From contig JANAVB010006998.1 in the NCBI GenBank assembly GCA_029216955.1, forward strand, positions 1,843,692-1,907,691: DNA of 64,000 nt. Direction: 5' to 3'. Origin of the DNA: Iris pallida (lineage: Eukaryota; Streptophyta; Magnoliopsida; Asparagales; Iridaceae). Positions 59,031 through 64,000 of this stretch are shown here, in pieces. The notes under the pieces are model-generated. The model searched no databases and was not told the DNA's origin. It saw nothing but the letters and a program-made list of their open reading frames with translations. Both the position numbers and the translations under genes were made by a program. The first letter of the stretch is position 1. Every line of letters begins with the position of its first letter.

Positions 59031-60338
59031 GTGTCTGAGTTACTTAGTAGAACCAGATACTAATGTTGACATTCGGGATTGGCGATTCCCATTCATAGAC
59101 TATGCAGTCTACGGAGTCCTACCCGAAGACCCGAAGGAAGTAGTTTCAGTCAAAAGACGCTCGCTCCATTTTTTCTATGACATAACTACCAAAATACTAT
59201 ATCGTCGTTTATACGACGGACTTCTCTAGCAATGTCTATCCAAGAAAGAAGCACAAAAAGCACTCCGAGAAGCACACAATGGCACCTGTACGGCTCACCA
59301 GCTTGGTCCTAAGTTACAGGATCGACTATTTCGTACGGGTTACTACAGGTCCACCATGATGGCAGATGCCATAGATTATGCAAAGAAGTGCCGAATATGT
59401 CAGTTGCATGCTGACTTTATCCACCAGCCTTCTGAGTTCCTACACCCCATGATAGCCGCCTGGCCGTTTGAAGCATAGGGAATCGACATCATTAGGCCGA
59501 CTAGCCCACCGTCCTCTAAAGGACACCGGTTCATCCTAGCCATTACCGACTACTTTTCCAAGTGGGCGAAAGCAGTACCTCTGGCTGAGGCGAAAACCTC
59601 GAACGTGATCAGCTTTGTTAAGCATCATGTTATATACCGCTTCGGAGTTCCAAGAAGGATTATCCTTGATAATGGCCCCCAGTTCATGAGCCATGCATTT
59701 CATCGGTTCTGTGATAAGAATCAGATTTAGAATGTAGCGTCAATGGCTTACAATCCGACAGCAAATGGACTAGCCGAAGCATTCAACAAGACTATTGTCA
59801 AGCTGCTCAAGAAAGTTGTATCTTCTGATAAGCGCAACTGGAATAAGAATCTGGACGATTGTTTGTGGGCGTACCGTACGACTGTCCGGACACCCACAGG
59901 CAATACACTATTTTTCCTTTGTCTATAGGAGCGAGGCGGTGCTCCCTCTGGAGATCCATATCCCATCTTTACGGGTAGCCATCACCAGCCAGCTGACTGA
60001 CGAAGACAATCAACGACGACGGCTGCAAGAGTTAGGGGCATTGGATGAAAAGCGTCTGCTAGCACAGCAACGGATCGAGCTTTATCAAACTCAAATTTTC
60101 AGGACCTTCAACAAAAAGGTCCGAAAAAGAGCATTCTAAGTAGGTGACCTCATCTTATTAGTTTGAAGACCGATGGTGAAGACTTACAAGATGGTTGGGA
60201 TGTTTGAGCCCAAGTGGGAAGGACTGTTCGTCATAGAGACAGTCTAGACAAACGGTGCCTACCGACTGGCCAAACCCAATGGCGACTTGCTAATGATGTC
60301 AATCAATGGCAAGTTCCTGAAGAAATACTATATCTAAG
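59031..60338 (+). pseudogene. Tat integrase (broken)
   Basis: Zinc finger at ~59265-59410: HNGTCTAHQLGPKLQDRLF and CRICQLH. DDE core: Asp in GIDIIRPT (~59480), Asp in ILDNGPQF (~59670), Glu in NGLAEAFNKTIV (~59770). The frame shifts near 59915 and continues as YRSEAVLPLEIHIPSLRV, then KVRKRAF, VGDLILL and GAYRLAKPNGDLL. It ends KKYYI at TAA 60336-60338 without a chromodomain. In-frame stops at 59227, 59476 and 59728. It would insert the cDNA if intact. Confidence 0.88.
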
Positions 60339-60474
60339 GTCCAAACCAGCATATATTTCTACATCCCTCGTGGATGTTCTTGAATTCCATTAACGAGTTC
60401 ATCTCTCTCATATTCCCAGTAGAGAAAATATGTCACGTCCATATAACCTCTAAGTTATTGTTTTTACACTCTAA
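60339..60474. other. 3' untranslated sequence of Tat pol
   Basis: A short AT-rich stretch after the integrase stop, leading into the tandem array; nothing else is visible. Confidence 0.5.
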
Positions 60475-61110
60475 CGAAATTTTATGTTCACCATGTTCAT
60501 ATTACCTCTGAGTAAACACCCCTTCCATGATAAACCTCATGATTGTCATAATTATCTATAGAACCTTTCACGTCCATATCACCACTGAGTCGTTCTATAC
60601 ACCTGTAGAGTATATCCTTGCAAGTCCATATTAACTCTGATTAAGGAAGATCCTACCACCAAAAATTTTGTGTTTACCATGTCCATATTACCTATGAGTA
60701 AACACCCCTTCCATGACAAACCCCGTGATTGTCATAATTATCTATAGAACCTTTCACGTCCATATCACCTCCGAGTCGTTCTATACATCCATAGAGTCTG
60801 TCCTTGCAATATCCATATTACCTCTGAGTAAGGAAGATCCTATCACCAAAAAATTTGTGTTTACCATGTCCATATTACCTCTGAGTAAACACCCCTTCTA
60901 TGGCAAACCCCCTGATTGTCATAATTATTTATAGAACCTTTCACGTCTGTATCACCTTTTGAGTTATTCTATACACCCGTAGAGTCTATCCTTTTCATTT
61001 CCATATTACCTCTGAGCAACGAAGATCCTACCACCAAAAATTCTGTGTTTACCATGTCCATATAACCTCTGAGTAAAACACCCTATCCCCAGTGGAGTTA
61101 TCTCCATCTC
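60475..61110. repeat. 186-188-bp tandem array with internal sub-repeats
   Basis: The phrase ACCATGTCCATATTACC (YACCATG) starts units at about 60489, 60675, 60862 and 61050, giving periods of 186, 187 and 188. Inside each unit three related sub-blocks carry CCATATTACCTCTGAGTA, CCATATCACCTCCGAGTC and CCATATTACCTCTGAGTAAG, so there is a two-level repeat structure. It lies between integrase and the antisense ORF. Confidence 0.93.
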
Positions 61111-61289
61111 CTCACGTCATACTACCATTGAGGGAATTCTCGTTCTTGTACAAGAATGTATACAGTAAAAAAAAACAGAGAAACAAAACCAAAAATTTCA
61201 TCATAAAATAGAATGGTTTTTCTTTCTTCTGCTACAAAAGAATCTATCGAAAATCAAGAGACAAAAAGATAAAAGGAGGTCAGCATTGA

Positions 61290-63180
61290 GAAGACTGATG
61301 CATGAGTTCTTCTAGTCGACTCCTCAAACGAGTAACTTGGGGCCCAACTAGTGCTTTGGCTCGACGCTCTGCCTTCTGACATCGAGCTCATCGTCCTCCA
61401 GCTGGGACATGTTTTGGTGTGCAAGGGCCAGCTCTACCTGACGAACTCCAATACTTTTCCTCTCCCCAGCCAAGGTCTCGGAGCGTTGGCGAAGGACCTC
61501 TTGTTGGTCCTTCGACTTCTCCAGTTCACTCTCGATGAGAGCCAAAGTCTCTTCTAACTTCCGGATCTGCTCCTAGAGGGCCTCGTACTATTCCTTTGAG
61601 GCTGTGCGACGGCAGACCTGAACATCTTCGACGTCGGTCACTGCTTCAATTTTGGCCTCAACCTCAGCAAGTCTGTCAGTTATTTCTTGACATTTTTGCT
61701 CGTGCTAGAAAACTTCAGAGACCATTTTCTTTAGGTCTGCAGCAGCCAGGGTTGAAAGACCACGCTCAAGATTTTTAAGCTCTGAAACGATAGCTTATAA
61801 TTCTGCCAACAGATCCTCTATCGCGTCCGCCTTCGCTTCACACTCTAGATAGTTGTGCAATGCTACCAGTTGGGCCCTCACTACAGACTAAACCCGTCTA
61901 AGTGATTGGTTGTCCTGCAAGATGCTCTCTATGTCGCGAATCAAAGCATAATAAACTGTGCCCAGAATAAGGTCGGTATAGTACGCGTTGTCAGCCAAAC
62001 TCATCGAGGTCACCGAAAATGTCGTAATAGAAGGCCTCGGTGCAGCAGCGACAACCAACACGCATCTAGGTCGGAGCAGGTGGTGACATGACTGAAGCAG
62101 AGGCCATCGGCAGTACAGAGACCGTATGAGCCAATATTGTCTGATGTATAAATGGCTATTCAGCAGGCTCCCTGGCTGGTTCTTCAACCATCTCCGCGAT
62201 CGAAGCTGTGTGAAGTGGAGCCTGGGTAATCATAGTAACCGTCTCCTCAATGGTCGGTGTGACCAACCCTTCACTAGTCTTCCTGATCGGTACCTCAGCG
62301 GTCGGTTCATCTGCGAGCTTTTTGGTCAATTCTATAGCAGGTGGCTCGAGGATAGCCTTTTCAGGCAACTTTGGAGTGACTATATTGGAGGGTACTTCAA
62401 CCGTTTCCTCAGTGGTCTTCTCGACCGATTCTTCCCTAGTCTCCTTGGCCGGGCTCCTAAGGGTTTCATCGACAGGCTTACCAGTAGCACCATCGATCGC
62501 CATTTAAAGACCACCTCGGCTGGAACCTCAGTAATCAACTCGTCAGCTGCCATATCAGCTCGGCTAGCCAGCTCATCATCAATATCCGCCGCTGAATCTT
62601 CGGCATTTTCTTCAACCACCGCCCAGGGTAGAGGTCTGATGTACGCCATGGCTGATTCTTCTAATACTGTTTCCCCATTGCCTCCATGAATATGACGCTC
62701 CCTAGGGAAAATAGCGGTAGTACCTTCAACACCCTTGACCGAACAACCCATCTCAAATCGAGGTTCCCGAACTATACCTTCGTAAAATATAGGGCCAACC
62801 CCAGATATCACTACAGATCCACCAATGGAAGCTACTTCTTGATGTAAAGCCATAAGCACCGAAAAGTCAACAGTCTCATAATCAAATAAAACAAGCGAAG
62901 GAACCTCCTCTGGCCGAACATTCCTAGTCGCTACAGCTGTTGGGTCCTCCTCAAAAATAGGATCCACCTCTGACGTCCCCGACTTCTCCTTTGTCTGCAC
63001 CAATAAAGCAAGAATAAGTGAAAAGTTGCGTGTAAAAATTCGAATCAAAGGGAAACTGAAATATATCAAGGAAGTCGATGCAACAGGCGGTGTACTCTGC
63101 CGTAATGAAGTATAATGCTTGATTGCTACCCGTTTGATCTTCTTGGCAGGAGGAGGGTTCGCTGCTGGAAAGCTCGACAT
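61290..63180 (-). pseudogene. Antisense ORF of the Tat element (acidic, coiled-coil protein), broken
   Basis: Minus strand, opposite to gag-pol. It starts MSSFPAANPPPAKKIKRVA at 63180 (ATG) and stays open for ~266 codons, with an acidic, Ala/Glu-rich part (EENAEDSAADIDDELAS). It continues in other frames with a Thr/Glu/Pro-rich tract (62500-62160) and then a heptad-like coiled coil (~61990-61300; IESELEKSKDQQEVLRQRSE, LAEVEAKIEAVTD), ~630 codons in all, with several TAG/TAA stops and frameshifts. At 62990-63060 the residues turn hydrophobic and a TTGGTGCAG acceptor-like end is seen, so an intron of ~70 bases is possible. Antisense ORFs downstream of integrase are known from Tat-type elements; I recognise no catalytic domain and assign no function. 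Confidence 0.75.
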
Positions 63181-63681
63181 TTTAACGAGGAATTCAGCGA
63201 CGCTGCATCTTCCTTTCGCTCTCGCGAAGCACTAGAATCATCTGAAGACCTACCCCCTGTAATTTGGACTCTTGAGACGTCCGCTGGGGCCTCTCAAACT
63301 TTATGCCCACAATGAAACTCTGCTCTCAGTCATAACCGAACGAGAAGTTATTCACCAAACAACAACAGAATACAAGATGTGGGCTCCCCGTTCATCTTAA
63401 GGATTGTAAACGTTGTCCCAGTAAATCTAGCATTGTAATAACCCCATGTGCGGGTACCATCCAATAAGCTGCCTTCATAGCCAAGACAAGGGCTCGGATT
63501 TCCAGTTGCCCCTCTAGTTGATCTTCGACAATCAACTTCTAACTGGCTCGGATAGCTCCTGGTCGACGGTTGTCCCTAGCGCACAGACGGAGAAGTCGTA
63601 GGAAACCTCATTGAAGAGGAAGGTTGTCACAGAAACTACATAAAACTTGAATAGAAGTCTGAGATATGTTTGAGTGAATTA
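63181..63681. other. Region upstream of antisense ORF
   Basis: 500 bases without supported coding sequence or repeats. It would contain the promoter of the antisense ORF, but no convincing TATA box position can be fixed. Confidence 0.4.
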
Positions 63682-63865
63682 AGCATCCGCCCAGGTACTA
63701 CCTAATAACACTGTGTTTCAACAAGCTAGCATCTGCACAGGTACTACTTCGTAATAGTGCGCTTCAGCAAGGATGCTTCTACACAGATACTATATAGCAA
63801 AACTGTGTTTCAGCAAGAGAGCATCCGCGCAAGTATTACATATTGAGCTTGTGCGTCAGTAAAAA
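63682..63865. repeat. 46-bp tandem repeat, four diverged units
   Basis: Units starting near 63682, 63728, 63774 and 63820 share AGCATCCGCRCAGGTACTA and CTGTGTTTCAGCAAG. The third unit is the most changed. Confidence 0.85.
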
Positions 63866-63936
63866 CTTTCGCACGTCTTGCAGTCGTTACTTTATTAAAT
63901 TAACGACCATGGGTATCGGTTGGACAAAGCTTCAAC

Positions 63937-64000
63937 TGTAACACCCAGTTTTCTAAAATGAGGGTAATTTTGAAATTTGTTTTTTAATTATTTAATTATG
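63937..64000 (+). repeat. Probable start of another LTR, cut by window end
   Basis: TGTAACACCCAGTTTTCT at 63937 resembles the TGTAACACCC start of element C LTRs and is not preceded by a purine tract. It is therefore more likely a new insertion (possible duplication TCAAC, 63932-63936) than the 3' LTR of the Tat element. Only 64 bases are visible. Confidence 0.45.

Larger units (their letters stand above)
37215..63936 (+). mobile_element. Tat-type Ty3/gypsy element, decayed, with duplicated pol and antisense ORF
   Basis: On the plus strand: gag (37215-38004, resumed 46224-46980), aspartic protease (~47430-47720), RT-RNase H unit 1 (48301-50437), second RNase H unit 1 (50438-50932), RT-RNase H unit 2 (50933-52706), second RNase H unit 2 (58537-59030) and integrase (to 60338). 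A tandem array and an antisense ORF follow. Removing elements D and E restores the reading frame exactly at both sites. The additional RNase H between RT-RNase H and integrase, no visible chromodomain, and an antisense ORF downstream of integrase are known for the Tat lineage of plant Ty3/gypsy. The 5' LTR lies to the left of the CACTA insertion and was not found. No 3' LTR with a clear polypurine tract is visible before 63936. Confidence 0.85.

Overview
This window is a plant nuclear, intergenic stretch built almost entirely of nested transposable elements; I see no intact host gene, no tRNA or rRNA, and nothing prokaryotic. The evidence for a plant is the set of Ty3/gypsy lineages present (Tekay/Del-type chromoviruses with a C-terminal chromodomain, and a Tat-type element with a second RNase H domain and an antisense ORF), a CACTA (En/Spm-like) transposase, long LTRs (1.7 to 4.1 kb) beginning TGTA and ending TGACA, and 5-bp target-site duplications. 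The species cannot be told from the sequence; a large, repeat-rich angiosperm genome fits best. Region 1 (1-29909) is a three-level nest. The host is a LARD-like element read on the minus strand, with ~4.1 kb LTRs and a 2.57 kb internal region without recognisable coding sequence. Its left LTR starts upstream of the window and is split at 3873/23122 by a minus-strand Tekay-type element (element B, 3874-23121, duplication AAATC). The integrase gene of B is in turn split by a plus-strand relative (element C, 8088-18238, duplication CCGAG). Region 2 (29910-37214) holds a degenerate LTR relic followed by a decayed CACTA transposon whose transposase is on the minus strand and whose right terminus ends at 37214; its left terminus was not found. 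Region 3 (37215-63936) is a decayed Tat-type element on the plus strand. Its gag is split by a complete Tekay-type element (D, 38005-46218, duplication ACTGG) and its second RNase H domain by a non-autonomous element with two 2625-bp LTRs around only 575 bp (E, 52707-58531, duplication CCAAT). The Tat element carries two tandem, diverged RT-RNase H units, one integrase, a 186-bp tandem array in its 3' region, and an antisense coiled-coil ORF. The last 64 bases look like the start of another LTR. All coding sequences are pseudogenes. Premature stops in the chromoviruses sit mostly where relatives have CAG, CGA or TGG codons, as expected from deamination of methylated cytosine in silenced DNA. 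The LARD-like element, element C and element E share a leader motif just inside the 5' LTR; they and element B also share the sequence just before the 3' LTR. This suggests that the two non-coding families are mobilised in trans by Tekay-type elements. Eye-counted LTR samples suggest that the LARD-like element and D (~91-92% identity) are older than B, C and E (~95-96%), which agrees with the nesting order.
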